Shown piece after piece: positions 1 to 8,563 of a stretch of DNA of 64,000 bases. Every line of letters begins with the position of its first letter. The first letter of the stretch is position 1. The DNA comes from Sinobaca qinghaiensis (GTDB taxonomy: Bacteria > Bacillota > Bacilli > Bacillales > Marinococcaceae). Where the stretch lies: NCBI RefSeq assembly GCF_003610495.1, contig NZ_RAPK01000008.1, positions 295,296-359,295 of the forward strand, given 5' to 3'. A model generated the notes under the pieces. That model was not told the DNA's origin. It made no database searches and saw only the letters and a list, made by a program, of their open reading frames with translations. Made by a program: the position numbers and the translations under genes.

Positions 1-170
1 TTGCAGACATTTCCCGCGCCCAGGGAATCGAGGGCACACACATTCTTGCTCCACGGGTCATTATGCCCGATGAAGACCCTCATTGGACCAACCGTATTCT
101 GTTGAGTACACCATTCTTTGAAGAAAACATTGATCCTTATCTGGAACGAAACGATCCGGAAGCTTCATAA
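1..170 (+). CDS. 3' end of an unidentified protein (partial)
   Basis: An open frame runs in from the left edge, with its first full codon at base 3, and stops with TAA at 168-170, giving 55 C-terminal residues. The tail is acidic (ending NDPEAS) and has no membrane segment. I do not recognise the family. A perfect 17-bp-arm hairpin begins 9 bases after the stop, as expected for the end of a transcription unit, and this supports a real gene end. The start and most of the protein lie outside the window. Confidence 0.6.
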   Translation, partial: ADISRAQGIEGTHILAPRVIMPDEDPHWTNRILLSTPFFEENIDPYLERNDPEAS

Positions 171-178
171 CCACAAAA

Positions 179-213
179 AACAAGAGAAGGCAGCTCAGCT
201 GCCTTCTCTTGTT
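179..213. terminator. Bidirectional terminator
   Basis: Two 17-base arms (AACAAGAGAAGGCAGCT and its exact complement) separated by one base. An A-rich run precedes it and a T-rich run follows, so it can end the unknown gene on the left and the large minus-strand gene on the right. Confidence 0.85.
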
Positions 214-219
214 TCGTTT

Positions 220-2985
220 TTACCATGGAAGCCACTTTTTATAAAAGGGCTTCTTCTTTCTGCCAACGGCTTTCTCTTCATAGAAATAATCGAGTACGTC
301 TCCATCGTCTGCTTTCCATATTCCGATGCCGCCATATCCTCTTGCGGCGGCCATCTTTTCAGCTCTTTCTATCGTAAGTGGGGAAGAAAAATAACAGGCA
401 GCTTCTTCTGTTTCCCAAAAACACTCCCCGTTTTTATACTCTTCGATAAAGGCTTTATGAAGAACAGCTTCTGCCACGGCTTCATGGGTAGTCACATACC
501 TGCCTTGAAAAGAACCATCTTCCTGTTTTGTCCATATGCGTCCAAAAGCGTTGACGCCAACCAGAATTTTATTCCGGTCTTTTTTTTTGATGGAGCGGTC
601 CACGCAGTCATACACCTGTTGATGAAAATGATCCGGGGCATGAGGCTGGGGAGGCTCATCGTCGACTCCCTCGGTATAGGACATAATTTTCAGGGCGTCT
701 GTATGCTCCGCCAGAAATCTATAATCGGCCCATCCGGTCCATTCCTCTAGATCATAGGAAGTGCCGGTTGCAGCTGGAACTGTTTGATGAAGCAGCCTGC
801 CTTTCTGGTGAAGAACGGAAGCTAATTCTTTTATAAATTCATTCATCGGCTGTCTATCACCGGGATAGACCCACTCCAGATTAATGGTGACTCCATCCCA
901 GCCGCCCTGCTCGCATATTTCTGCAATTTGGCTGATATAAGAAGATTTGTCCTGAAGAACGCTGTGGGCAATGGCTCCATCCGGTTCATCCAGTTCAAAG
1001 CTGAAGTTGGAAAAAACAAGCAGTATATCTGCTCCGCGTTCTTTAGCCGTCTGCTTATCCTTTTCGTTAATATCTCCCGGCTCAATGTGTCCCCCGTGTT
1101 CGAAATAATACGTATCAAACGCTGCATACGAAAAAGAATGAGTATAGAGCGAGGCTGTGCCGGCTGCATCGTATTCAATCGATATCTGTCTTGGAGGCGT
1201 TTCCTTCAGGTCTGGTTTTTTATTAAAGAGAAGCCCTGTATACACTTCAAGCTGTCGAAGCAGAGAAGCATTGTCAGCATCCCCATACACCATAAACCTC
1301 GGAAGGGCATAACGGTCATGCCGAAGCCCCGGCTCTGCCGGTTTTCCTCTAGGCCGGATTCTTTCCGGATAAACACTCCATCCTGCCTGTATGCTTTCTT
1401 TTTTCAACACTTCCCGGATAACAGGGTGCACCATTGTATCCCCTTCGTCGGTTTGAGGATAATAGGCTCCAAACGGAAAACAAAATTGATCAGCCTGATG
1501 CTTTCTCTGCTGCGGCACTGACTCCATAAAGGCAAAGGGAACTTCTTCATTTTTGACTGTTAAATATCCCGGATTTGCAGAAGGAATTCCTTTGGTTTCC
1601 AATGTTACAACATATCGTTTTCCCTTTTGAAAAGCATACGGTTTTAATACAGCCTCCTCCGTCTCCTCTCCCCATCCAGGCACATACGATGCGGCTTCAA
1701 CAGGGTCTTTCCCTTCGGCTTCTTGAATCGAAACGGTCATTCGGAATGGATACCAGGATCCTTCCGCTCTGCCCCAGTGGAACTTGATGAGTTCGGCTGT
1801 GAAATCAGCCGCCGCTTCATAATAAAAAGAAGTGTGTATTTTTTCTCCGGCTTCACTTGTGCCGGCTGTTTCCTGCTGGTTCGGTGTATGTTTTTCTATT
1901 TTCCCTTTATGTTCAGTCCACTCTGCGCCAAGGTAGGCCTGAACGGCAGAATTCCAAAGCTGCATATCTTCTCTAATCAGTTTCTTATAGGCTTTGCTGC
2001 TCATTGGAGAGCCCTCACCGCTGCCGAGCAGTCCTATTAATTTTACCGGCCATGGGGCAACTGCTTCAATGTCGGCAGAGACGTCCGTGCTTACAGCGGT
2101 GCTGTCCTGTTCTGCATTAAGCCGGGCATGTGCACGGAACGTACCGTTTCCCAGATTTTTAGTGATAAAGCGTACAGTCGTTTCTTTCCCCTGTTTCAAT
2201 TTCATTTTTTCGCTGAAGGAAAATACTATCCAGTCGTTTTCTGTCCAGTCTGAAGACAGGCTTCCACTAAAGACGGACTTCTCGTTAATCCTTATTTCCA
2301 CTTCTACTTCGTGCGGGACCCCGGCATGTCCGCAGGCAAAAATAGTAAGATCCTGAACAAGAGCTGTTTTTTTCGGCTGAAAGGTGATGGACGATTCAAT
2401 CGGCTGCCCGGTTTCCAGATCGGTGCCGAAAATAGGAAAAGCCAAAGAATCTTCCAGAAGTCTCCGCTCATACATTTTCGGTGATCCTTCCTTTTCCTCC
2501 CACATTACAATCCCGTCCTCTATCCAGGGCGGCGCTTCAAGAAAAGGGGCGGATGCCGTGCTTCCATCTTCCTTGTTCAAAACGTAATGATGCGCGTCAT
2601 ACGTATGATGGAGAAGTTCAGTCAGCCCGGTATCCACATAAGAAGCGATCTGTTTCCAGGACAAATACCCCTCTTCCGGAATTCGCTTTCGCTGCCTGGA
2701 GGCAATAACAGCAATGCCAAAAGGAATGGCTTCCGTTATCAGCCACTGTGCTGCTGTATCCATACTTTCCAATGCATCATCGAAATGAATAACGGCAGGA
2801 GGGTTTCCAGAGGTACGTCCCTCATACCATTCCGTAAACTTCGAAGGAGAAACAAATACATATCCCTGGCTCTGAAGCATATTTATCTGCGCTTTTATAT
2901 CGTCAATATGGGAAACCAGCTCGTCCGTTTCGCTTCTTTTGTCTGTTACGCCGTGATAGCATAAAATAACCGGATATCTGCTCAT
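220..2985 (-). CDS. Polysaccharide deacetylase-GH18 glycosidase fusion protein
   Basis: A 921-residue two-enzyme protein. Residues 1-135 carry the first part of a NodB-type deacetylase: HFDDA at 67-71 in place of the usual TFDDG, and an H-T-Y-D-x-H metal motif at about 127-132. The last deacetylase motif (FPFGAYY) comes only at about residue 500, so roughly 350 residues of beta-rich sequence are inserted in the core. Residues about 625-905 resemble the YaaH/SleL type of family 18 glycosidase. The catalytic Glu is E704 in DGVTINLE, but the Asp two residues before it is Asn (N702). The order deacetylase then glycosidase recalls PgaB, which processes poly-N-acetylglucosamine. No signal peptide or lipobox is visible at the ATG, so export, or an intracellular or spore role, is unclear. 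The domain calls are firm; the substrate is unknown. Confidence 0.8.
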   Translation of the reverse strand: MSRYPVILCYHGVTDKRSETDELVSHIDDIKAQINMLQSQGYVFVSPSKFTEWYEGRTSGNPPAVIHFDDALESMDTAAQWLITEAIPFGIAVIASRQRKRIPEEGYLSWKQIASYVDTGLTELLHHTYDAHHYVLNKEDGSTASAPFLEAPPWIEDGIVMWEEKEGSPKMYERRLLEDSLAFPIFGTDLETGQPIESSITFQPKKTALVQDLTIFACGHAGVPHEVEVEIRINEKSVFSGSLSSDWTENDWIVFSFSEKMKLKQGKETTVRFITKNLGNGTFRAHARLNAEQDSTAVSTDVSADIEAVAPWPVKLIGLLGSGEGSPMSSKAYKKLIREDMQLWNSAVQAYLGAEWTEHKGKIEKHTPNQQETAGTSEAGEKIHTSFYYEAAADFTAELIKFHWGRAEGSWYPFRMTVSIQEAEGKDPVEAASYVPGWGEETEEAVLKPYAFQKGKRYVVTLETKGIPSANPGYLTVKNEEVPFAFMESVPQQRKHQADQFCFPFGAYYPQTDEGDTMVHPVIREVLKKESIQAGWSVYPERIRPRGKPAEPGLRHDRYALPRFMVYGDADNASLLRQLEVYTGLLFNKKPDLKETPPRQISIEYDAAGTASLYTHSFSYAAFDTYYFEHGGHIEPGDINEKDKQTAKERGADILLVFSNFSFELDEPDGAIAHSVLQDKSSYISQIAEICEQGGWDGVTINLEWVYPGDRQPMNEFIKELASVLHQKGRLLHQTVPAATGTSYDLEEWTGWADYRFLAEHTDALKIMSYTEGVDDEPPQPHAPDHFHQQVYDCVDRSIKKKDRNKILVGVNAFGRIWTKQEDGSFQGRYVTTHEAVAEAVLHKAFIEEYKNGECFWETEEAACYFSSPLTIERAEKMAAARGYGGIGIWKADDGDVLDYFYEEKAVGRKKKPFYKKWLPW

Positions 2986-3003
2986 GCCGGGCCCTCTTTC
3001 TTT

Positions 3004-3189
3004 TTATATCGTATTCTTCTTTTTTACCCATACGCTTACAGCTAAAAACATGAGTCCGGCCAGTACATGGGCAAGGGTCCAGATAAAATTGCCAACGATA
3101 AAATAAACCGCCGCTGCAAGACCCAGGTTCCATACCCCGAGCAGAATCCATACTAATACAAGAAACAGCTTAAACTTACTACTTTTCAT
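3004..3189 (-). CDS. Small two-helix membrane protein
   Basis: A 61-residue protein with a basic start (MKSSKFK), two hydrophobic stretches at about 7-30 and 33-54, and a basic tail (VKKKNTI). A strong AAAGGAGG-type ribosome site sits just upstream of the ATG. It ends 18 bases before the deacetylase-GH18 gene on the same strand, so the two are probably co-transcribed. No recognised family; a membrane location is inferred from composition only. Confidence 0.7.
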   Translation of the reverse strand: MKSSKFKLFLVLVWILLGVWNLGLAAAVYFIVGNFIWTLAHVLAGLMFLAVSVWVKKKNTI

Positions 3190-3283
3190 ATAATTTCCTC
3201 CTTTTCTTCCTGGCTTCTATGACGTATTCAGGCAGAATTAATGGTAAAATAATGGTATTCATACTGAGAAAGAAGGAATATCT

Positions 3284-3514
3284 ATGCTGCGCTTACTGCT
3301 TTTCCCTCTCCTTTCTCTTATTCTTCTGTTGTTTTTGACCGGACTATATTTATTACTTGAACCATACGAACATGCCTTCTTCACGTTTTTTACGCGAGAC
3401 GTTCTTCTACTGCTCACAGGCGGGGCCCTTGTTCTGTTTTTGTTTTCCATGCTTCCTGCTTTCACAACGCTTTACAGAAAGCGCAGTAACATAAAATCCC
3501 AACGAAAGAAGTGA
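3284..3514 (+). CDS. Small membrane protein (first of a pair)
   Basis: 76 residues with two hydrophobic segments (about 3-27 and 38-60) and a strongly basic C-terminus (RKRSNIKSQRKK), which by the positive-inside rule should face the cytoplasm. A GAAGGAA ribosome site lies 8 bases before the ATG. It is divergent from the 61-residue membrane protein and followed after 6 bases by a second small membrane protein, with a shared terminator. Function unknown. Confidence 0.6.
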   Translation: MLRLLLFPLLSLILLLFLTGLYLLLEPYEHAFFTFFTRDVLLLLTGGALVLFLFSMLPAFTTLYRKRSNIKSQRKK

Positions 3515-3520
3515 AGATAC

Positions 3521-3715
3521 ATGGATTCTTTCATTATATATGTGCTGTTGGGATTTATTTATTTCCTTGCGGCTCTAGCTGTCCTTATTTTTCTGCTTGG
3601 AAGCCAGCCTGTCGCGGCCCTGGTTATTTTAGCCATCCTTGCTGTCACCGTCTACCCTGCCAAGAAAACATTGGATGGGTGGAATAGACGCTGGCTCGAC
3701 AAAAAGCAGCGCTGA
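3521..3715 (+). CDS. Small membrane protein (second of a pair)
   Basis: 64 residues with two tightly spaced hydrophobic segments (about 4-27 and 30-46) and a basic tail ending DKKQR. It starts 6 bases after the previous small membrane gene, so the two are very likely translated from one message, and a strong terminator follows the stop directly. I do not recognise a family. A paired role with its neighbour is inference from spacing. Confidence 0.6.
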   Translation: MDSFIIYVLLGFIYFLAALAVLIFLLGSQPVAALVILAILAVTVYPAKKTLDGWNRRWLDKKQR

Positions 3716-3717
3716 TA

Positions 3718-3758
3718 AAAACAAGCAAAGCAGGATCTGTCTGCTTTGCTTGTTTTTT
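3718..3758. terminator. Terminator between convergent genes
   Basis: Hairpin with arms AACAAGCAAAGCAG / CTGCTTTGCTTGTT around a 7-base loop, followed by a T-run on the plus strand and preceded by an A-run, so it can serve both the small membrane pair and the convergent carotenoid gene. Confidence 0.85.
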
Positions 3759-3760
3759 TA

Positions 3761-4582
3761 TTACCGGACCCGGCTCAAGCGTCGTCTGCGTGCCAGCTTA
3801 TTTCCCTGCACTGTAATAACAGTACATACAATAACCAGCACCAGACCGATCACTCCTGCCAGCCACAGACCTCCGGCCACAGCAAGAATTGTAAACATTG
3901 CCGTCATCAGTACATACACCGCAGCAGCTCTCGGCTCCCAGTAAGCGGACCGATTCAACTTAAAGCCGGAGTGGTTCCGCAGGACAAAGAACAAAAGTGC
4001 ATGCATCAGGATACCGATAATAAACCAGCCTTGAAAATTAGAAAAAGGAATATCATAATACCAGCCTCCTTCATTCCAAAGCCAGTACTCCTGCAGCTTA
4101 TAGTTAACCGGATCGAGAACGAAATCAATGCCGACTACAAGAAGACCCCCCAGAAAGATAAATCCCGGCGCCCGGCGCCATCTGCTTGCTGCAGGAAGCA
4201 GCCAGTAAATATACTTTACAATATTATGCGACGTCGCTACAATCGCCACCCACGCGGCTCCTATTGTGAGCGGCACGCCGAGAATCATCATTCCAAAATC
4301 AGAATTATACTCATAGCTCCCAAAAAATAAGTTGTACTGGACTCCAACGCCTTCAAGCGTCATCGAAAAAAAGAAAATGATCAGTGCCAGTACAGTACCA
4401 AGCGCTGTTCCATACGTTCTCGCAAGGTAAACAGCACCAATCAGACCGGCTCCCCATAAATAAACGGCATTGGCCCATTCCAGCCAGGAGGGCACCAGGT
4501 CAAGCAGAAGAAGGACAACTCCAATACTGTACCAGGCCAGAAAAAATCGAAAAAGCCAGTGATCCCAAGCAGTATTTCTCAT
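3761..4582 (-). CDS. Carotenoid biosynthesis family membrane protein (CruF-like)
   Basis: A 273-residue integral membrane protein with about seven hydrophobic segments. It carries the conserved FGSYEYN / GVPLTIGAAW block and a later DFVLDPV / GWWYYDIPFSNFQGW-type block typical of the family that includes CruF, the hydratase of C50 and glycosylated carotenoid pathways. The ATG is the first residue of the hydrophobic N-terminal region. It sits alone, with no crtB, crtI or crtM homologue near it, so its substrate cannot be read from context. Family membership is fairly secure; the exact reaction is inference. Confidence 0.7.
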   Translation of the reverse strand: MRNTAWDHWLFRFFLAWYSIGVVLLLLDLVPSWLEWANAVYLWGAGLIGAVYLARTYGTALGTVLALIIFFFSMTLEGVGVQYNLFFGSYEYNSDFGMMILGVPLTIGAAWVAIVATSHNIVKYIYWLLPAASRWRRAPGFIFLGGLLVVGIDFVLDPVNYKLQEYWLWNEGGWYYDIPFSNFQGWFIIGILMHALLFFVLRNHSGFKLNRSAYWEPRAAAVYVLMTAMFTILAVAGGLWLAGVIGLVLVIVCTVITVQGNKLARRRRLSRVR

Positions 4583-4676
4583 CTAATACCCCGCTTTGAC
4601 TATGTATTGTACTTTCTCTAATATACAGAAGCGTTCGTTATAAGAAAAGCAAAGCGCCGTGAATGTTTTTTGGCAG

Positions 4677-4706
4677 AATAAAGGATCCCTCCTTGAGGGA
4701 TCCTCT
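4677..4706 (-). terminator. Terminator of the aldo/keto reductase gene
   Basis: Arms GGATCCCTC / GAGGGATCC around a 3-base loop just past the minus-strand stop, with T-rich sequence following on the minus strand. Confidence 0.75.
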
Positions 4707-4711
4707 TCCAT

Positions 4712-5635
4712 TTATTTCTGTGTTGCCTGTGGATGGTTATTTGTAACGATATCCAATTCTGCAGCTTTCGCGTTGGCTTCTACCTGTTCCGGATTTTTGC
4801 ATCCTGGAATCACTGTAGAAACGGCCGGGTGTTTCAGACACCATGCCAGCGCCCACTGGGACATAGGAACGCCTTCCGGCACTTCCGTATTGTATAACGT
4901 TTCTACCATTTCCAGCTTTTTGCGGGTTTCTTCTTTGTCGTGACGGTGACGAACATCATTATCTGCAAATACAGCACCCGGTTTATATTTCCCGCTTAAA
5001 TAGCCGCTTGCCATTGGAACACGTGCCATGATGCCAAGATCCTGCTCTTCACAGAGAGAGAACACTTCTTCTTCCGGCGTCCGGTCCAGGCGGTTATAAA
5101 CGACCTGCATGCTTTTGGCGCCAATATCAGCCGCATGTTTTGTCTGGTACGTATTATCGTTTTTACTGATCGACAAGCCGATATGGCCTATTTTTCCAGC
5201 CTCCACCTGCTTATCAAGCATTGTCCAAAGCGCATCATTATCAAATTCTTCATCTGTTCCTGAATGAAACTGATAGATATCAATATAATCAGTACGTAGA
5301 GCCCTGAGAGAATCCTCCAGCTGCTTTTGCACATCTTCTGCTTTGTAATGGCGGGTGCGTTCATATAAATCATGAAATTTGTGGCCGAACTTGGTAGCAA
5401 GCACCCAGCGGTCCCTGTTCTTTTCGATGGCCGCTCCTATGAATTCCTCGGATAAGTGGTCTCCATAACACTCCGCGGTGTCGATAAAATTAATGCCGGT
5501 TTCTTCCGCTTTGTTAAAAATGGCATCCACTTCTTTTTGTTTATAATCAATGCCCCATTCTCCGCCAAACTGCCATGTTCCAAGGCCAATAACGGATACA
5601 TCTAAATTGGTTTTTCCTAATCTCCGGTACTTCAT
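4712..5635 (-). CDS. Aldo/keto reductase
   Basis: 307 residues, standard length for the family. The N-terminus MKYRRLGKTNLDVSVIGLGTW is typical. The catalytic tetrad is visible: Asp in FIDTAECYG, Tyr in the same motif, Lys in VLATKFG and His in IYQFHSG. The C-terminal half has the NADPH-binding features of the VIPG block. It should reduce an aldehyde or ketone using NADPH in the cytoplasm; the substrate is not predictable. It is a single-gene unit with its own terminator, lying downstream of, but separated by another terminator from, the gntP operon. Confidence 0.88.
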   Translation of the reverse strand: MKYRRLGKTNLDVSVIGLGTWQFGGEWGIDYKQKEVDAIFNKAEETGINFIDTAECYGDHLSEEFIGAAIEKNRDRWVLATKFGHKFHDLYERTRHYKAEDVQKQLEDSLRALRTDYIDIYQFHSGTDEEFDNDALWTMLDKQVEAGKIGHIGLSISKNDNTYQTKHAADIGAKSMQVVYNRLDRTPEEEVFSLCEEQDLGIMARVPMASGYLSGKYKPGAVFADNDVRHRHDKEETRKKLEMVETLYNTEVPEGVPMSQWALAWCLKHPAVSTVIPGCKNPEQVEANAKAAELDIVTNNHPQATQK

Positions 5636-5726
5636 TCTATTCGCTTCCTTTCTATACTAAAGGTCTATTCTATTATATCTTCCCACAAAAGCATTCATCC
5701 ACACCTTTTCCTAATATCTGTATTCG

Positions 5727-5764
5727 GCAAAACAAAAACACGCCGCTGCATCAGGGCGTGTTCT
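5727..5764 (-). terminator. Terminator of the sugar-acid operon
   Basis: Arms AACACGCC / GGCGTGTT around a 10-base loop directly after the permease stop, with a T-rich run on the minus strand. Confidence 0.8.
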
Positions 5765-5769
5765 GTTCG

Positions 5770-7119
5770 TTAAGATAGTCCCGGAAGAATACCAGATAGT
5801 GCTTGCAGCAGGTACACCATTCCAAGAGCGGTAAGACCAGCGATAAATCCTCCGACAGTCCATGCTTTCAGCGTTTGCGGAATTGTCAGCTTACCAAATT
5901 TATTTACAACCCAGAATCCGGAGTCATTTGGAAGAGATAGACCAACAGCACCTGCACATATAGCCAGTCCCAGCAGAACAGGAGAAGCTCCAAGCTCTCC
6001 GGCAAGCGGACCGAGAATACTGGACGTTGTAACAAGAGCTACTGTTGCAGACCCTAGAGAGGCGCGTAAAATCTGTGAGAAAATGAAGGCCAGTATAAAA
6101 ACAGGAATACTCCAGCCTTGCATGACAGCAATTAAATGATCACCAATTCCGCTTTGGTTAATAACAGCGCCAAATGCACCACCGGCTCCTGTTACAAGAA
6201 TGATCAGACCTGCTGAGCTGATAGCGTCTGAATAAAGAGTCTGACTGGAGGTTGAAATGTAAGGACGCAGCACTACAACAGCGACAATCACACTTATAAA
6301 TAAGGCCACATTTTTGTCCCCGATAAACCCAATAATAGTAGAGAGTGTTCCCTCTCCAATCCAGAACTGCGATATCGTATTAGCCAGAATTAAAAAGATC
6401 GGAAGAATAAGAAGGGCAAAGGATAAAGAAGTGCTGATTTCTTTCTTTGGTTCAGCTGCTACTTTTTCTGCTATTGTTTCTTCTAAATCGACAGCAGATT
6501 TTACATGCTTTCCAATAAACATGCCATACAAGTATCCACCAACGATTGTAGCCGGAACCGCGCAGATAATACCGTACAATATAAATAAACCAAGATCTGA
6601 ATTAGTATTTTCTGCTACAACCAGTGGGCCGGGAGTTGGGGCAATCATACTATGGGAAACAATCAATCCAACTCCTAAAGCGGTTACAAAACTGACAATA
6701 GAAATACCTGTTTTTTTCGAAAGGCTTTTAATTAACCCGCTTAAAATAACAAATGCAGCATCAAAAAACACTGGTATAGAAACAGCCGTTCCTGTAAGAG
6801 CGAGCCCCATAGGAGATTTCTGGATGCCGAATACTTTCAGAACAGCCTGCGCTATTTTTTCAATAGCACCAGAGGCTGCCAGAAACTGTCCAAATATAAC
6901 GCCCAGGCCTATTAAAATCCCGACTCCTATCAACGTTTCACCGAAGCCCGTTGTTACCACTCCCGGCACGTCAGCTGCGGGAATACCTACTGCAAGAGCG
7001 GTGGCAAAAGCCACCCCTATTAATGCAATAAAAGGCTCAAGCTTGAGCTTTAAAATTAAAAAGAATAAAGCAGCCAGTGATAAGATAAATACAAGAATTA
7101 ATAAATTACCAGTTAACAT
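5770..7119 (-). CDS. GntP family sugar-acid permease
   Basis: A 449-residue membrane protein with 12 or more hydrophobic segments and GntP-family features: the LIGVGILIGLGVIFGQFLAASG-like region near residue 65, a conserved HSMIAPTPGPL motif near 155, and the LPNDSGFW motif near the C-terminus. Members import gluconate or related sugar acids with protons. It is the last gene of a three-gene unit, 13 bases after the four-carbon acid sugar kinase gene. That context favours a four-carbon sugar acid such as threonate or erythronate over gluconate; this is inference. Confidence 0.85.
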   Translation of the reverse strand: MLTGNLLILVFILSLAALFFLILKLKLEPFIALIGVAFATALAVGIPAADVPGVVTTGFGETLIGVGILIGLGVIFGQFLAASGAIEKIAQAVLKVFGIQKSPMGLALTGTAVSIPVFFDAAFVILSGLIKSLSKKTGISIVSFVTALGVGLIVSHSMIAPTPGPLVVAENTNSDLGLFILYGIICAVPATIVGGYLYGMFIGKHVKSAVDLEETIAEKVAAEPKKEISTSLSFALLILPIFLILANTISQFWIGEGTLSTIIGFIGDKNVALFISVIVAVVVLRPYISTSSQTLYSDAISSAGLIILVTGAGGAFGAVINQSGIGDHLIAVMQGWSIPVFILAFIFSQILRASLGSATVALVTTSSILGPLAGELGASPVLLGLAICAGAVGLSLPNDSGFWVVNKFGKLTIPQTLKAWTVGGFIAGLTALGMVYLLQALSGILPGLS

Positions 7120-7132
7120 CCTTTTTCCTCCT

Positions 7133-8563
7133 TCAGCTCTGCTCGAGCATCATCACAATCTTTTTCATCGTATCTATCTCTCCAACATTTCCAGGGAAAA
7201 TAATATAGGGGATATAAGGAAACAGACTTTCTTCCTTCGTCTCCCATACTGGAATCCCAGGGGCAATCTGACCTTTCACTGTAGCTTTTCTTACTCCCAG
7301 CCCTTTGGTTCCCACATCACTTGATGTAATGCCACCTTTAGCCAGAATGTAAGCCGGACTTGACGCAGCATTCCGTACAATACTTGTCAGAGCATCTGAA
7401 ATCCGCACCGATTGTTTCAATTCTTCTTCTTTTCTGCCTTCTCCCATGTCGAGACGCTCGCGATTTGTGTATACAACGGTAGTAATTCCTTCTTTTAACC
7501 CGTCATCTACCTGCTTTTGAACGCTTTCTACTTCTTTTTGGAAAACTTCCGGCTCTACAATTAAATGGCTGTCAAAATGAATAAAGCGTAGATCTCCTAA
7601 TTCCATTAAAGCTTCCAGCTGCTGCGTTGTTTTCTTTACATGGGAACCGATAACAATCAGTCCACCCTTTTGGCTTTCTGCTGAAAGAAGATCTTTTTTT
7701 TCAAGCAGCGCCTTTTCAGAAATATCTCCAATAATTTTTGTAAATGTGGCAGCTGTTCGATAGAGGAATTTTTTGTTTTGCCTTAAAGCCCGCATCAGCG
7801 CAATCGTGAAAACCCTGACATCTGCTTCTTCTACAGCATTGACGATCACTTTATTAAAATTCTGCACCGCCAGCAGCTGATCAGTTATAGCCTCTATCTG
7901 CAACCCTCGAAGAGAAGCAAGGCTTATATATATAGCTTTATCTTTTTTATAGCGCCCTTCCGTTTTTTCCTGCACCCATTCACCAAGATGACTCGAGGTG
8001 AAACCGAATGTCCGGTCTTCAGCAAATTCTGTCTTACCGGCAGGAATCAGCTTTTCTCCCTGTTTTACGTAATGAACATTATCGATTGTCAGCCTTCCAC
8101 CCTGTTTGAAATACGGCAGGATAATTTCTCCATCGACTTTACTGTCCGTCTGCTTTTCGAGCGTATCTTTCAGCACTTCCGTTTCCAGTGGGTAATGGCC
8201 CCGCAGAGTAGAATCTCCACGGCTGATAATAAGATAGGGAACTTTCTTCTGCGCAGAGACGCGTTCAATTCTTTCGGCAATTGTTTTGTGCAGATGTTCC
8301 GTCTCTTTCGAATCTAAAGCTCGGGAATTGGTCAAAATGAAGAAAATATTTCCCGTTTCTTCAAATCCTTCTTCAATTATTTCTTTTGTCCAATCTGTAT
8401 AAACCGATACCCCATGCACGGCCTGGACTCCTGTCGGATCATCATCCAGTACGATGATCTGATGGGAAAAAGATGCTCGTTCTGCTTTCCAGAGAGTATT
8501 TATTTTTTCTTCATTAATAGGTTCAAAAGAGTTCTGCATATCGTGATAGTCTAGTACTTTCAT
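7133..8563 (-). CDS. Four-carbon acid sugar kinase (OtnK/DtnK family)
   Basis: 476 residues, slightly longer than typical members. The N-terminal substrate domain has IIVLDDDPTGVQAVHG and SRGDSTLRGHYP, and the C-terminal nucleotide domain has YILAKGGITSSDVGTKGLG, signatures of the family formerly called DUF1537. Such enzymes phosphorylate 3-keto four-carbon acids made by a partner dehydrogenase. Its start codon shares a base with the dehydrogenase stop (TAATG), so the two are translationally coupled. The aldolase or decarboxylase that would complete the pathway (OtnC or PdxA2 type) is not in the window. Confidence 0.85.
   Translation of the reverse strand: MKVLDYHDMQNSFEPINEEKINTLWKAERASFSHQIIVLDDDPTGVQAVHGVSVYTDWTKEIIEEGFEETGNIFFILTNSRALDSKETEHLHKTIAERIERVSAQKKVPYLIISRGDSTLRGHYPLETEVLKDTLEKQTDSKVDGEIILPYFKQGGRLTIDNVHYVKQGEKLIPAGKTEFAEDRTFGFTSSHLGEWVQEKTEGRYKKDKAIYISLASLRGLQIEAITDQLLAVQNFNKVIVNAVEEADVRVFTIALMRALRQNKKFLYRTAATFTKIIGDISEKALLEKKDLLSAESQKGGLIVIGSHVKKTTQQLEALMELGDLRFIHFDSHLIVEPEVFQKEVESVQKQVDDGLKEGITTVVYTNRERLDMGEGRKEEELKQSVRISDALTSIVRNAASSPAYILAKGGITSSDVGTKGLGVRKATVKGQIAPGIPVWETKEESLFPYIPYIIFPGNVGEIDTMKKIVMMLEQS

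Noticed and set aside
118-750. Plus-strand 210-codon frame over the GH18 end
   Set aside because: It starts inside the upstream gene's end, runs through a perfect terminator and is antisense to a well-supported GH18 domain; no ribosome site.
843-1521. Further open frames on both strands inside the deacetylase-GH18 gene
   Set aside because: They overlap conserved catalytic sequence, lack ribosome sites and show Cys, Arg and Pro-rich chance composition.
6314-7324. 336-codon plus-strand frame opposite gntP and the kinase gene
   Set aside because: Antisense shadow of a membrane protein; no start signals and it crosses a gene boundary.
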